Source of the DNA: Yinghuangia seranimata
GTDB lineage: Bacteria; Actinomycetota; Actinomycetes; Streptomycetales; Streptomycetaceae
Length of the DNA: 64,000 nucleotides
Assembly (NCBI RefSeq): GCF_029953285.1
Contig: NZ_JASAOI010000028.1
Span: forward strand, 124,001-188,000
Direction of reading: 5' to 3'
Below, piece after piece: positions 1 through 7,670 of this stretch. The notes beneath the pieces were generated by a model. The model saw nothing but the letters and a program-made list of their open reading frames with translations, was not told the origin of the DNA and did not search any database. The position numbers and the translations under genes are program-made. Numbering within the stretch: position 1 is the stretch's first letter; every line of letters starts with the position of its first letter.

Positions 1-983
1 CCCAGGCGGCGGATGTTGTCGAGGGTGCGGTCTCTGGTGCCGCCGCCTTCGACGAAGAGGAGGTGGCGGCGGATGCCCGTCGCCTCGGTGGTGCGGCGGA
101 GGATCGCGGTGCAGTCGGCGGGTGTGCCGATCGGGTGAATCGCGCAGAGGTGGTCGGTGTACGCCACCGGGTCCCGCATCGGGCGGGTGCGGCCGTCGAC
201 GGTTTGGTGGGCGCCCAGGCCGCGGGCCAGCCAGCCGGGGAGGGTGGCGCGGAGTTCGCGGACGGCCTCGGTGCGGGAGTCGGCGACCAGGGCCACCGAG
301 GCCGCGGCGTGCTCGACGCCGCGCGGGTCGCGGCCGCAGGCTCGGGCGGCCGTGTCGTAGGCGCGCACCATGTCGGCCTTCTCGCTGTCATCGGCGTGCA
401 TGCCGAGCAGCATCGGCAGGCCGTGCCGGGCCGCGAGGGCGGCGGTCGCGGTCGAGGTGCAGGCGACGATGACCGGTGGGTGCGGCCGCGTCAGCGGCCT
501 GGGCACGACGGGGACCTCGCGGAAGCGGAACCTGGGCCCGTCCGCGCCCACCCGGTGCCTGGTCAGCCAGCGCATCAGGACGGCGACCGACTCGGCCCAG
601 CCGGCCTCGCCGAAGCGGTCCAGGCCGGTGCCGAAGACCTCCAGGTCGACCCACGGGCCGCCGCGCCCGACGCCGAGGGTGAAGCGTCCGCCGGACAGCT
701 GGTCGAGGAGCGCGGTCTGTTCACCGAGTAAAACCGGATGCGTGTTCGGTAACACACTGATGGCGGTCCCTACTCGCAGCACCTTCGTACGCCCCAGTAG
801 CATTGCGGCAAACGTGACCGCGGACGGGCACAACCCGTACGGCACGAAATGGTGCTCGGCGACCCATGCCTCGCCGAACCCCGCCTCCTCCGCGGCGCAT
901 CCCGCGTCCATCGCGGCGGTCAGCACCGACCCCTGGTCTCCGGCCTCGAACTGGGCCGCGAGCAGGAAGATCCCCAACTTCAT
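1..983 (-). CDS. LLM-class (luciferase-like) flavin/F420-dependent oxidoreductase, 3' end cut by window edge
   Basis: The first 327 codons are visible, starting MKLGIFLLAAQFEAGD at an ATG preceded by a GGGAGG ribosome site; the gene runs off the left edge. The protein begins with the beta-strand typical of bacterial luciferase-like TIM barrels. It carries the family hallmarks EAWVAEHHF (about residue 40), LRVGTAISVLPNTHP, and LSGGRFTLGVGRGG (about residue 100). Such enzymes oxidise or reduce small molecules with FMN or coenzyme F420; the substrate cannot be told from sequence. Two rare TTA leucine codons (codons 78 and 85, at 750-752 and 729-731) suggest dependence on the bldA leucyl-tRNA, hence late expression. 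It is divergent from the hydroxyacyl-CoA dehydrogenase gene. Confidence 0.9.
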   Translation of the reverse strand, partial: MKLGIFLLAAQFEAGDQGSVLTAAMDAGCAAEEAGFGEAWVAEHHFVPYGLCPSAVTFAAMLLGRTKVLRVGTAISVLPNTHPVLLGEQTALLDQLSGGRFTLGVGRGGPWVDLEVFGTGLDRFGEAGWAESVAVLMRWLTRHRVGADGPRFRFREVPVVPRPLTRPHPPVIVACTSTATAALAARHGLPMLLGMHADDSEKADMVRAYDTAARACGRDPRGVEHAAASVALVADSRTEAVRELRATLPGWLARGLGAHQTVDGRTRPMRDPVAYTDHLCAIHPIGTPADCTAILRRTTEATGIRRHLLFVEGGGTRDRTLDNIRRL

Positions 984-1109
984 CGGGCAGCCTCCCGAGT
1001 ATCCCGTCACCCCGCATAACGGGTGAAATCCCCTTTGGGGTGCGAACGGCTCGTCCGACCGGTCTGTGCCCGTTCGATCGGGCCTGCAATACTCCCGGCA
1101 ACACGAAAC

Positions 1110-1123
1110 TACTTGGCGGTAAC
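1110..1123. promoter_or_regulatory. candidate operator, TTAC-N6-GTA motif upstream of hydroxyacyl-CoA dehydrogenase
   Basis: The plus strand reads TACTTGGCGGTAAC, whose complement is GTTACCGCCAAGTA. The site lies about 105-117 bases upstream of the dehydrogenase start. Nearly the same 14-mer recurs at 31116-31129, and related sites lie at 20202, 20839, 25015 and 29456. The TTAC/GTAA-type half-sites suggest a dimeric TetR-family repressor, but the regulator is inferred. Confidence 0.45.
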
Positions 1124-1226
1124 CAGTCGTCCGGTAGGGCAGTCTCGCAGTCCCGCGGAACCCTCAACTCCACGGCAACCCTCAAGCGGTACTCCCACCC
1201 GGGAGACGGCATTCAAGGAGCGCATG

Positions 1227-3002
1227 ATGGCGCGTGACATCACTACGGTCGGCGTGGTCGGCCTCGGCACCATGGGTGCCGGCATCGTCGAGATCCTCGC
1301 CCGCGGCGGCGTGACCGTCGTCGGCGTCGAGGTGGACGACGCGGCGGCCGCCCGCGGCCTCGCCCGCATCCAGCACTCCACCGCGCGCGCCGTCGAGCGC
1401 GGGAAGCTCACCGCCGACGAGGAGCAGGCCATCTACGGCCGCATCACCCTCGGCGCGGACCTCGCCGCCGTCGCCGACGCCGACCTCGTGCTCGAGGCCA
1501 TACCGGAGGACCTCGACGCCAAGCGCGAGATGTTCGCCCAGCTCGACAAGATCTGCCGCCCCGACACGATCCTCGCCACCAACACCTCCTCGCTGTCGGT
1601 GACCGAGCTGTCCGTCGCCACCGGCCGCTCGTCGCGCGTCGTCGGCCTGCACTTCTTCAACCCGGCGCCGGTCATGAAGCTCGTCGAGGTCGTGCGCACC
1701 GTCGTCACCGAGCCCGAGGTCCTCGAGGACGTCGTCGCGCTCGCCGAGAAGCTCGGCAAGTCGCCGGTCGTCGCCGGCGACCGCGCGGGCTTCATCGCCA
1801 ACGGGCTGCTCTTCGCGTACCTCAACCACGCCGCGTCGATGTTCGAGGAGAAGTACGCCACCCGCGAGGACATCGACGCCGCCATGCGCTTCGGCTGCGG
1901 CCTGCCGATGGGCCCGCTGGCCGTGCTCGACCTGGTCGGCATCGACACCGCGTACAACATCCTCCAGCAGATGTACCGGCAGTCCCGCGACCGTCTCCAC
2001 GCGCCCGCGCCGATCCTCAAGCAGATGGCCACCGCCGGGCTGCTCGGCCGCAAGAGCGGGCGCGGGTTCTACCGGTACGAGGAGCCGGGCTCGTCGGTCG
2101 TCGTCGCGGACGCCGCCGCGGCCGCCGGTGTCGCCGGCACCCCGCGCGAGATCAACACGGTCGGCGTCGTCGGCTCCGGCACGATGGCGACGGGCATCGT
2201 CGAGGTGTTCGCCAAGTCCGGCTACGCCGTGACCTTCGTCGCGCGCAGCCCGGAGAAGGTGGCCGGGGTCACCGCCGCCCTGACCCGCTCGCTCGACAAG
2301 CAGGTCCAGCGCGGGCGGCTCAGCGAGGCCGACCGCGACGCGGCGCTCGGTCGCGTGACCGGCACCACGAAGCTGGACGACCTGGCCGACGCCGACCTCG
2401 TGCTCGAGGCCGTCGTCGAGGAACTCTCCGTCAAGCAGGCCCTCTTCGAGAACTTCGACGAGATCTGCAAGCCGGGCGCGGTGCTCGCCACCACGACGTC
2501 GTCGCTGCCGGTCATCGAGTGCGCGATGGCGACGTCGCGGCCCGAGGACGTCGTCGGCATGCACTTCTTCAACCCGGCTCCGGTCATGAAGCTGGTCGAG
2601 GTCGTGCGGACCGTCACGACGTCGGACGACGTGGTCGCCACGATCCACGAGGTCTGCCGCCGGACCCGCAAGCACGCCGTCGACTGCGGCGACCGGGCGG
2701 GCTTCATCGTCAACGCGCTGCTGTTCCCGTATCTGAACGACGCGGTCAAGATGCTCCAGGCCAACTACGCGACGGCCGACGAGATCGACACCGCGATCAA
2801 GACCGGCGCGGGGTACCCGATGGGGCCGTTCGAGCTCCTCGACGTCGTCGGGCTCGACGTGTCGCTGGCCATCGAGCAGGTCCTCTTCGCGGAGTTCCGT
2901 GAGCCGGGCTGGGCGCCGGCGACGCTGCTGGAGCACCTCGTGACGGCGGGCTACCTGGGCCGCAAGACCGGGCGCGGGTTCCGGGACTACGCGAAGAAGT
3001 AG
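1227..3002 (+). CDS. double-domain 3-hydroxyacyl-CoA (3-hydroxybutyryl-CoA) dehydrogenase
   Basis: A 591-residue NAD-dependent dehydrogenase made of two complete copies of the HADH fold, about residues 5-285 and 305-591. Each copy has a Rossmann loop (GLGTMGAG; GSGTMATG), the catalytic-histidine motif HFFNPAPVMKLVEVV, and GDRAGFI(A/V)N with the active-site asparagine. The cofactor-domain TSSL serine is also present in both. Monomeric family members are about 285 residues, so this is a tandem duplication and fusion. The role is oxidation or reduction of 3-hydroxyacyl-CoA, probably acetoacetyl-CoA/3-hydroxybutyryl-CoA, linking thiolase to crotonyl-CoA and Ccr. The second of two ATGs (1224, 1227) is chosen because AAGGAG then stands six bases upstream. 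A strong hairpin follows the stop. Confidence 0.93.
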   Translation: MARDITTVGVVGLGTMGAGIVEILARGGVTVVGVEVDDAAAARGLARIQHSTARAVERGKLTADEEQAIYGRITLGADLAAVADADLVLEAIPEDLDAKREMFAQLDKICRPDTILATNTSSLSVTELSVATGRSSRVVGLHFFNPAPVMKLVEVVRTVVTEPEVLEDVVALAEKLGKSPVVAGDRAGFIANGLLFAYLNHAASMFEEKYATREDIDAAMRFGCGLPMGPLAVLDLVGIDTAYNILQQMYRQSRDRLHAPAPILKQMATAGLLGRKSGRGFYRYEEPGSSVVVADAAAAAGVAGTPREINTVGVVGSGTMATGIVEVFAKSGYAVTFVARSPEKVAGVTAALTRSLDKQVQRGRLSEADRDAALGRVTGTTKLDDLADADLVLEAVVEELSVKQALFENFDEICKPGAVLATTTSSLPVIECAMATSRPEDVVGMHFFNPAPVMKLVEVVRTVTTSDDVVATIHEVCRRTRKHAVDCGDRAGFIVNALLFPYLNDAVKMLQANYATADEIDTAIKTGAGYPMGPFELLDVVGLDVSLAIEQVLFAEFREPGWAPATLLEHLVTAGYLGRKTGRGFRDYAKK

Positions 3003-3033
3003 CTTCCGGGGACGTCTCCACACCGGCTGTAAA

Positions 3034-3068
3034 CGGGCGCCGTCGACCAATGTGGTCGGCGGCGCCCG
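3034..3068 (+). terminator. hairpin terminator after hydroxyacyl-CoA dehydrogenase
   Basis: A 16-bp stem (CGGGCGCCGTCGACCA with its complement, one G-U pair) closes on a three-base loop 31 bases after the stop codon. No T-tract follows, as is common in streptomycete terminators. Confidence 0.7.
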
Positions 3069-3080
3069 TACGCTTTGACC

Positions 3081-3416
3081 GTGCCGCGCCGAAACCGCCC
3101 TGAACGTTCCGACCGTTCCTCCGGGTCCCGTCCCTCGTCCTCCTCCGACCAGGACCGTGAGTCCGGCGGGTGGTTCGGGCTCGAGGACCGGGAGACCGAC
3201 AGCGTGGGGGAGTGGATCGTACGGCCGGTGAGCGGGGCCGCCGCAGTCAAGACCTACCGGTGCCCGGGGTGCGACCACGAGATCCCGGCCGGGGTGCCTC
3301 ACGTGGTGGCGTGGCGGGCCGACGGGGTCGGGTCGGTGGAGGACCGGCGGCACTGGCACCGGGCGTGCTGGAACAACCGGGGCAACCGCCGTTTGGGGCG
3401 TCGGCAGGGCCGGTGA
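3081..3416 (+). CDS. small zinc-ribbon-like protein, conserved in Streptomyces (often labelled ATP/GTP-binding protein)
   Basis: A 111-residue basic protein with a disordered R/S-rich N-terminus and a conserved C-terminal module, YRCPGCDHEIP ... RRHWHRACW. The CPGC pair together with HWHRAC could hold a metal ion. I recognise the family from other streptomycetes, where the label ATP/GTP-binding protein has no visible motif support; no P-loop is present here. The GTG start has no ribosome site. A TACGCT -10-like hexamer ends six bases before it, so the mRNA may be leaderless. Function unknown. Confidence 0.8.
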   Translation: MPRRNRPERSDRSSGSRPSSSSDQDRESGGWFGLEDRETDSVGEWIVRPVSGAAAVKTYRCPGCDHEIPAGVPHVVAWRADGVGSVEDRRHWHRACWNNRGNRRLGRRQGR

Positions 3417-3557
3417 CGGTCGCCTGACGATTCGGGCCGAGGCGGTGGCGAGGGAGTCGCCGCGCGCGTACCGTCTGTAGCTGGTCCGGTGTCGGCCGCG
3501 ATGCCGGTCGCATCTCGGCGTGCGGTAACTCGCGGGCGGGGCAAGGACGGTGGCGCG

Positions 3558-4085
3558 GTGGGGCTAGCGGAGGGCATCGCGGACCAGGCGGTGCACCGAC
3601 GGCTCGTGCACGGGGACGAAGCGGTGTTGGGCGAGGTGTACGACGCGCACGCGGCGTGGGTGTACGGCGTGGCGCTCCGCACCGCGGGCGATCCGGCGGT
3701 GGCCGAGCAGGTCACCGGTGAGGTGTTCCTGCGCCTGTGGGAACGGCCTTACGACTTCGACCCGTTGTGCGGCAGCCTGCGCACGTGGCTGGCCGTGCGC
3801 GCGCACCGGCGTGCGGCGGCGCGCACGGCACGGGTCCGGGTCGTCGGGCGTGGCACCGCCGCTTCAGGCGATGCGGAAGTGCCGTCGACCGCCGAGGTGT
3901 TGGCCACGCTGCCCGTCGAGCTGCGGGACGTCGTCGAGCTGGCGTACTTCTGCGGCCTGACGTACCGCCAGGTCGCCGCCGAGCTGTCCATCACCGAACT
4001 CGACGCCGCCCAACGGCTCCGGACCGGCCTGCTCATGCTGGGCGAGGGCGGCAAACCCGGCGACGCGACGGAGGTGCGGCTGTGA
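3558..4085 (+). CDS. ECF-like RNA polymerase sigma factor (sigma-70 region 2 / region 4 protein)
   Basis: About 175 residues. Region 2 is visible as GDEAVLGEVYDAHAAWVYGVA ... VAEQVTGEVFLRLWERP, and region 4 as LPVELRDVVELAYFCGLTYRQVAAELSI, a helix-turn-helix. It is shorter and more diverged than canonical ECF factors. The start is uncertain: the GTG at 3558 has GGACGG seven bases upstream and is preferred, while GTG 3489 or ATG 3501 would add 19-23 residues of atypical codon use. The stop overlaps the next start (GTGA), so the two genes are translationally coupled. Related streptomycete loci pair such a factor with a zinc-finger anti-sigma, which is not evident here. Confidence 0.75.
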   Translation: MGLAEGIADQAVHRRLVHGDEAVLGEVYDAHAAWVYGVALRTAGDPAVAEQVTGEVFLRLWERPYDFDPLCGSLRTWLAVRAHRRAAARTARVRVVGRGTAASGDAEVPSTAEVLATLPVELRDVVELAYFCGLTYRQVAAELSITELDAAQRLRTGLLMLGEGGKPGDATEVRL

Positions 4086-4900
4086 CCCGACCGCCCGAGC
4101 ACCTCCGTGCGCGCACCCTCGCCGGCCTCGCCCTGTGCCGGACGCCCGCGCCGCCTACCGCCGCGTTCGCCGCGCCGTACGCGCACGCCGTCGCGGGCCT
4201 GGACGCGCTGCTGCGGGACCTCACCCGGGCCGAGTGGGCGACGCCCGTCGTGCACGGCTGGGACGTGCACGGCACGGTCGCGCACCTGATGGCCGGCGAC
4301 GGGCTGCTGTGCGCCGGCGCGGGGACGCCCGAGGCCGTGCACGTGCCGAAGGCGGCTCGCGGCGACTGGGGGGCCCGCACCCGCTACGTCGTCGCCGTCG
4401 AGAACGCCCGCTCCCCGCACGCCACATGGGGTTCGTGGCATTCCCAGGCGGCGGCTCTCCTCGACTCCGACGCCGCCCGCCACCACCGGGACATCCACCT
4501 GGAGTTCGCCGGACGCCACGTGCTGCTCGCCGACGCGTACCTGGCACGCGGGTTCGAGACCTGGCTCCACACCGACGACATCGGCCGCGCGGTGGGCCGA
4601 CGCGTTCCCGACCCCGAGCCCGAGACCATGCCGGCCCTCGTCGGCCTCGGCACCGCGACCCTGGCGTGCACCTACCCGACGCCGCCCGCCGCCACCACCC
4701 TCACCCTGACCGGCCCGGGCGCCACGACGACGACCCTCGGGACGGGCGTGAGCACGGCCGAAGTCACCATGACCACAGTCGACTTCTGCCGCCTCCTCGG
4801 CGGCAACCGCCGCGCCGAGAACCTCACGATCGGCACCGACGGCGACCCCGAGTCCGCGACCTGGCTGCTACAGGCGATCGCCTCCCTGGCGATCCTGTGA
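4082..4900 (+). CDS. maleylpyruvate isomerase-fold (DinB-like) mycothiol-dependent family protein
   Basis: A 272-residue protein whose N-terminal half has the MDMPI helical-bundle pattern, with the hallmark WDVHGTVAHLMAGDGLL (about residue 60) providing a histidine expected to bind metal, and a C-terminal helper domain from about residue 180. Mycothiol is the major thiol of actinobacteria and these proteins are predicted mycothiol-dependent isomerases or transferases; the substrate is unknown. The GTG start overlaps the stop of the sigma-like gene. No HC2 zinc finger is seen at the N-terminus, so an anti-sigma function is not supported by motif, although the coupling makes a regulatory partnership possible. 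Confidence 0.7.
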   Translation: MTRPPEHLRARTLAGLALCRTPAPPTAAFAAPYAHAVAGLDALLRDLTRAEWATPVVHGWDVHGTVAHLMAGDGLLCAGAGTPEAVHVPKAARGDWGARTRYVVAVENARSPHATWGSWHSQAAALLDSDAARHHRDIHLEFAGRHVLLADAYLARGFETWLHTDDIGRAVGRRVPDPEPETMPALVGLGTATLACTYPTPPAATTLTLTGPGATTTTLGTGVSTAEVTMTTVDFCRLLGGNRRAENLTIGTDGDPESATWLLQAIASLAIL

Positions 4901-4909
4901 CTCTGTGAC

Positions 4910-6154
4910 TCAGGCGTCGTTGCCGTCGAGGGTGGTGACGTAGGTGGCGGCCTTGGTGGGGTCGAAGAACCAGTGTTCGAAGTCGGCGGGTTCGTCGAAG
5001 CCGTTGGCGAAGCGGTCGGCTATCGGTTGGCGGGACTGGGCCGCGGCGATCAGGTCGAGGACGTGTGGGGGCGGGGGCGAGAGCATGGCGTTGGTCCACT
5101 TGGTGGCCGGTGCGACCGAGGACCAGTAGGCCTCGAAGGTCGCTTCCATCCAGGCTCGGTCGAAGGGGCGTTCGCCGCGTTCTTCGATGGCGGAGAGGTA
5201 GATGGCCGCGCAGCGGGCGGCGTTGTTGGAGCCCTGGCCGGTGATCGGGTCGTTGGCGACGACGACGTCGGCCACGCCCAGGACCGGGGCGCCGCACTCG
5301 AGTTGGGCCACCGGGCGGCGCACCGTTGGTGCGTAGCGGCCGCACAGGGTGGCTCCAGAGTCCGTCAACTCCACGCCGGTGGTGGTGCGTTCGTATTCCC
5401 AGGGGACGTATTGGCGCATGAGGGAGAGGGTGAGGTTGAGTCGTCCCTGGGGGGACCGAATGCCCTGGAACACGTCCAGGGGCCCGCCTGGCACTCCTTC
5501 GAAGAACAGGATGTCGCACGGGCCGGAGAGGGTGAGCGCTGGGATGACGAACAGCTCGCCCACACCTGGGATCAGGTTGCACTGGACGGCGCCGGTGTCC
5601 CGGTCGGGGCGTGGGGCCAGGCCGTGGACGTAGGCGACGGCCAGGGATCGCATCGGGCGTTCGTAGGGGGATCGGAGCGAGTCCCGGTCGAACATCCCGG
5701 CCAACGGGCCCTTGCCGGCAGCGAGGAGGACCAGGTCGAAGTTGCCGCCGTACCACTCGATGTCGGAGACGGCGACCGGATGGACCACGAGGCCGCCGCC
5801 GCGTGCGACGAACAGGTCGAGCCACTCGGCCATCTTGATCCGTTGGTCGACCGACTGCCCGTACGCGTCGAGTCGCCCCAGCCAGTCCACCGCGCGTGTT
5901 CCGTCGGGGCCCGCGACCGAGACCCCGACGCCCTCGACGCGCGGTGCGGTCGCGTCCCACAGGTCCAGTCCGAGCGCGCGTTCGTGGCCCAGCGCCGTGC
6001 CGAACATGCACTGCGTCGACATGACGTCCCCGGCGCGGATCTCGTCCGGCGTCCGGTCCGACATGACGGTCACCTCGTACCCGCGCGCCTGCAGGCCCAG
6101 CGCGAGTTGGAGGCCGGCCTGGCCGGCGCCGACTATCAGGATCTTGCGCAACAC
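4910..6154 (-). CDS. styrene/indole monooxygenase-like FAD-dependent oxygenase (StyA family)
   Basis: A 414-residue flavoprotein with an N-terminal dinucleotide-binding loop GAGQAG (residues 9-14) and the StyA-family segments RTPDEIRAGDVMSTQCMF and ALGHERALGL. In this family the enzyme epoxidises styrene or indole using FADH2 from a separate reductase (StyB). No reductase gene is present here. It starts at a GTG with GGAAG seven bases upstream, 46 bases after the conservon GTPase stop on the same strand. It is therefore probably the last gene of the conservon operon, a position often held by a cytochrome P450. The substrate is unknown. Confidence 0.85.
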   Translation of the reverse strand: MLRKILIVGAGQAGLQLALGLQARGYEVTVMSDRTPDEIRAGDVMSTQCMFGTALGHERALGLDLWDATAPRVEGVGVSVAGPDGTRAVDWLGRLDAYGQSVDQRIKMAEWLDLFVARGGGLVVHPVAVSDIEWYGGNFDLVLLAAGKGPLAGMFDRDSLRSPYERPMRSLAVAYVHGLAPRPDRDTGAVQCNLIPGVGELFVIPALTLSGPCDILFFEGVPGGPLDVFQGIRSPQGRLNLTLSLMRQYVPWEYERTTTGVELTDSGATLCGRYAPTVRRPVAQLECGAPVLGVADVVVANDPITGQGSNNAARCAAIYLSAIEERGERPFDRAWMEATFEAYWSSVAPATKWTNAMLSPPPPHVLDLIAAAQSRQPIADRFANGFDEPADFEHWFFDPTKAATYVTTLDGNDA

Positions 6155-6200
6155 GAACTCGCTTCCGTGGAACCGGGGACTCGCCGACGGGACGGCGCGG

Positions 6201-6839
6201 CTAGCGCGCGCCCACCATCCGCAGCGCGTGCACGACCACCTGCGCCAGGGCCTCCGCCGAGCTGCGCCGGTTCCGCGCGTCGCACTCGATCAGCGGGGTC
6301 TCGGGGCGCAGCGACAGCGCGTCGCGCAGGTCCGACTCCTCGTACATCGGTGAACCGTCGAACATGTTGATCGCCACGACGAACGGCAGGCCGCTGCGCT
6401 CGAAGTAGTCGATCGCCGGGAAGCACTCCTCGACGCGCCGCGTGTCGACCATCACGATCGCGCCGACCGCGCCGCGCACCAGGTCGTCCCACATGAACTG
6501 GAAGCGCCCCTGGCCCGGCGTGCCGAACAGGTACAGCACCAGGTCCGATTCGAGGGTCACTCGGCCGAAGTCCATGGCGACGGTCGTCGTCGTCTTGTCC
6601 GGCAGACCGTCGAGCCGGTCGGTGGACTCGCTCATCACCGTCATGACCGACTCGGTGGTCAGCGGCTCGATCTCGGAGACCGACGCCACCAGCGTCGTCT
6701 TCCCGACACCGAAGCCGCCCGACACCACGATCTTCGTCGACGTGATGGGCGGAGTTCCGTCGGACCGCCGTTGGTTCGGCACTGCCAACGGCGGTACGTG
6801 GAGCCCGGCGACGCCGGGCTCAGAGCCTGCGTAGTCCAC
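6201..6839 (-). CDS. cvnD: conservon GTP/ATP-binding protein (CvnD-type small GTPase)
   Basis: A 212-residue P-loop protein with Walker A GGFGVGKTT, the switch region TTTTVAMDFGRV, a G3-like GTPGQ and the G4-like NMFD. It belongs to the fourth component of streptomycete conservons, thought to act with the kinase, roadblock and DUF742 proteins as a membrane-associated signalling complex resembling eukaryotic G-protein systems. The GTG start at 6839 (VDYAGSEP) is chosen because AAAGG lies seven bases upstream and homologues begin similarly. It overlaps the end of cvnC by 20 bases, indicating coupled translation. Confidence 0.88.
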   Translation of the reverse strand: MDYAGSEPGVAGLHVPPLAVPNQRRSDGTPPITSTKIVVSGGFGVGKTTLVASVSEIEPLTTESVMTVMSESTDRLDGLPDKTTTTVAMDFGRVTLESDLVLYLFGTPGQGRFQFMWDDLVRGAVGAIVMVDTRRVEECFPAIDYFERSGLPFVVAINMFDGSPMYEESDLRDALSLRPETPLIECDARNRRSSAEALAQVVVHALRMVGAR

Positions 6840-7209
6840 CCAAGAGCCTTTCGAGCAGGGCACGGTCGGGGCGGCCGGTGTCTCCGGCCGTCTGGTAGAC
6901 GCTGATCCGGCCTTGTGCGGCCAGGTCGCTGATGAGTACACGGACCACGCCCAGCGGCAGGTTCAGGAGCGCGGACACCTCCGCGACCGAGCGCACCCCG
7001 CGGCACAGCACGATGATCGCGCGCACCTCCGGCATGTCCCGGCGGCCCGCGTCGAGCGCGGACTCCTCGCCCTGCTCGCAGTCCAGCGTGGTCACAAGGG
7101 TCTCGACGAACAGGATGTGACCCGGGGCGGTCCGCCCCTGAGTGAGAGCGTACGGACGCACACGCGCGGAGCGGCTCGCGCTGCCCCGTCCCCCGTCGTC
7201 AGCGACCAT
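6820..7209 (-). CDS. cvnC: conservon DUF742 protein (CvnC-type)
   Basis: A 129-residue DUF742 protein with the family signature RAIIVLCRGVRSVAEVSALLNLPLG followed by VRVLISDLAAQG, a winged-helix-like region, and the C-terminal LLERLLGGLRRL. It is the third conservon component; DNA binding has been suggested for the family but not established. It lies five bases after cvnB and overlaps cvnD. Confidence 0.9.
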   Translation of the reverse strand: MVADDGGRGSASRSARVRPYALTQGRTAPGHILFVETLVTTLDCEQGEESALDAGRRDMPEVRAIIVLCRGVRSVAEVSALLNLPLGVVRVLISDLAAQGRISVYQTAGDTGRPDRALLERLLGGLRRL

Positions 7210-7214
7210 TGCGG

Positions 7215-7670
7215 CTACCTCCCTGCTTCGTTGCCAGGCTCGTGGCTCTTGTGCAGCTCGGCGCGCAGCGCCGGGGTGAGGACGTGTCCCGCCCTACGCA
7301 CGAATGCTGTCATCTGATAGGCGATGACGGCCAGATCACTGGTACCGGAAGCGTGGACGCCGAGGCACGAACCGTCGCTGATGGACATCGCGACGACGTG
7401 CCCCTCCGCCATGGTGACGATCTCCTGGCGTACTTCGCCGAGATCCATGACGCGTGCGGCGCCCTGCGCGAGACTCACCAGGCCCGACACGATCGCGCCG
7501 AGCCGCTCGCCGCCGGGCGAGGCCGCGCCGTCCGAGCCGCCGTCGCCCGCGGCGGCGAGCAGCAGGCCGTCGGACGATACGAGGACGACCTGGCGTATGC
7601 CGGGGACGTCCTGGGCGAGCCCGTCCACCAGCCACTTCACGTGTCCGATGGCGGTGTCCTGTGCGTTCAC
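7215..7670 (-). CDS. cvnB: conservon roadblock/LC7 protein (CvnB-type)
   Basis: A 151-residue roadblock/LC7-domain protein with VKWLVDGLAQDVPGIRQVVLVSSDGLLLA at residues 11-39 and the second half LAVIAYQMTAFVRRAGHVLTP. Roadblock proteins dimerise and modulate GTPases, which here would be CvnD. The ATG overlaps the cvnA stop (ATGA), so translation is coupled to the kinase. Confidence 0.92.
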   Translation of the reverse strand: MNAQDTAIGHVKWLVDGLAQDVPGIRQVVLVSSDGLLLAAAGDGGSDGAASPGGERLGAIVSGLVSLAQGAARVMDLGEVRQEIVTMAEGHVVAMSISDGSCLGVHASGTSDLAVIAYQMTAFVRRAGHVLTPALRAELHKSHEPGNEAGR

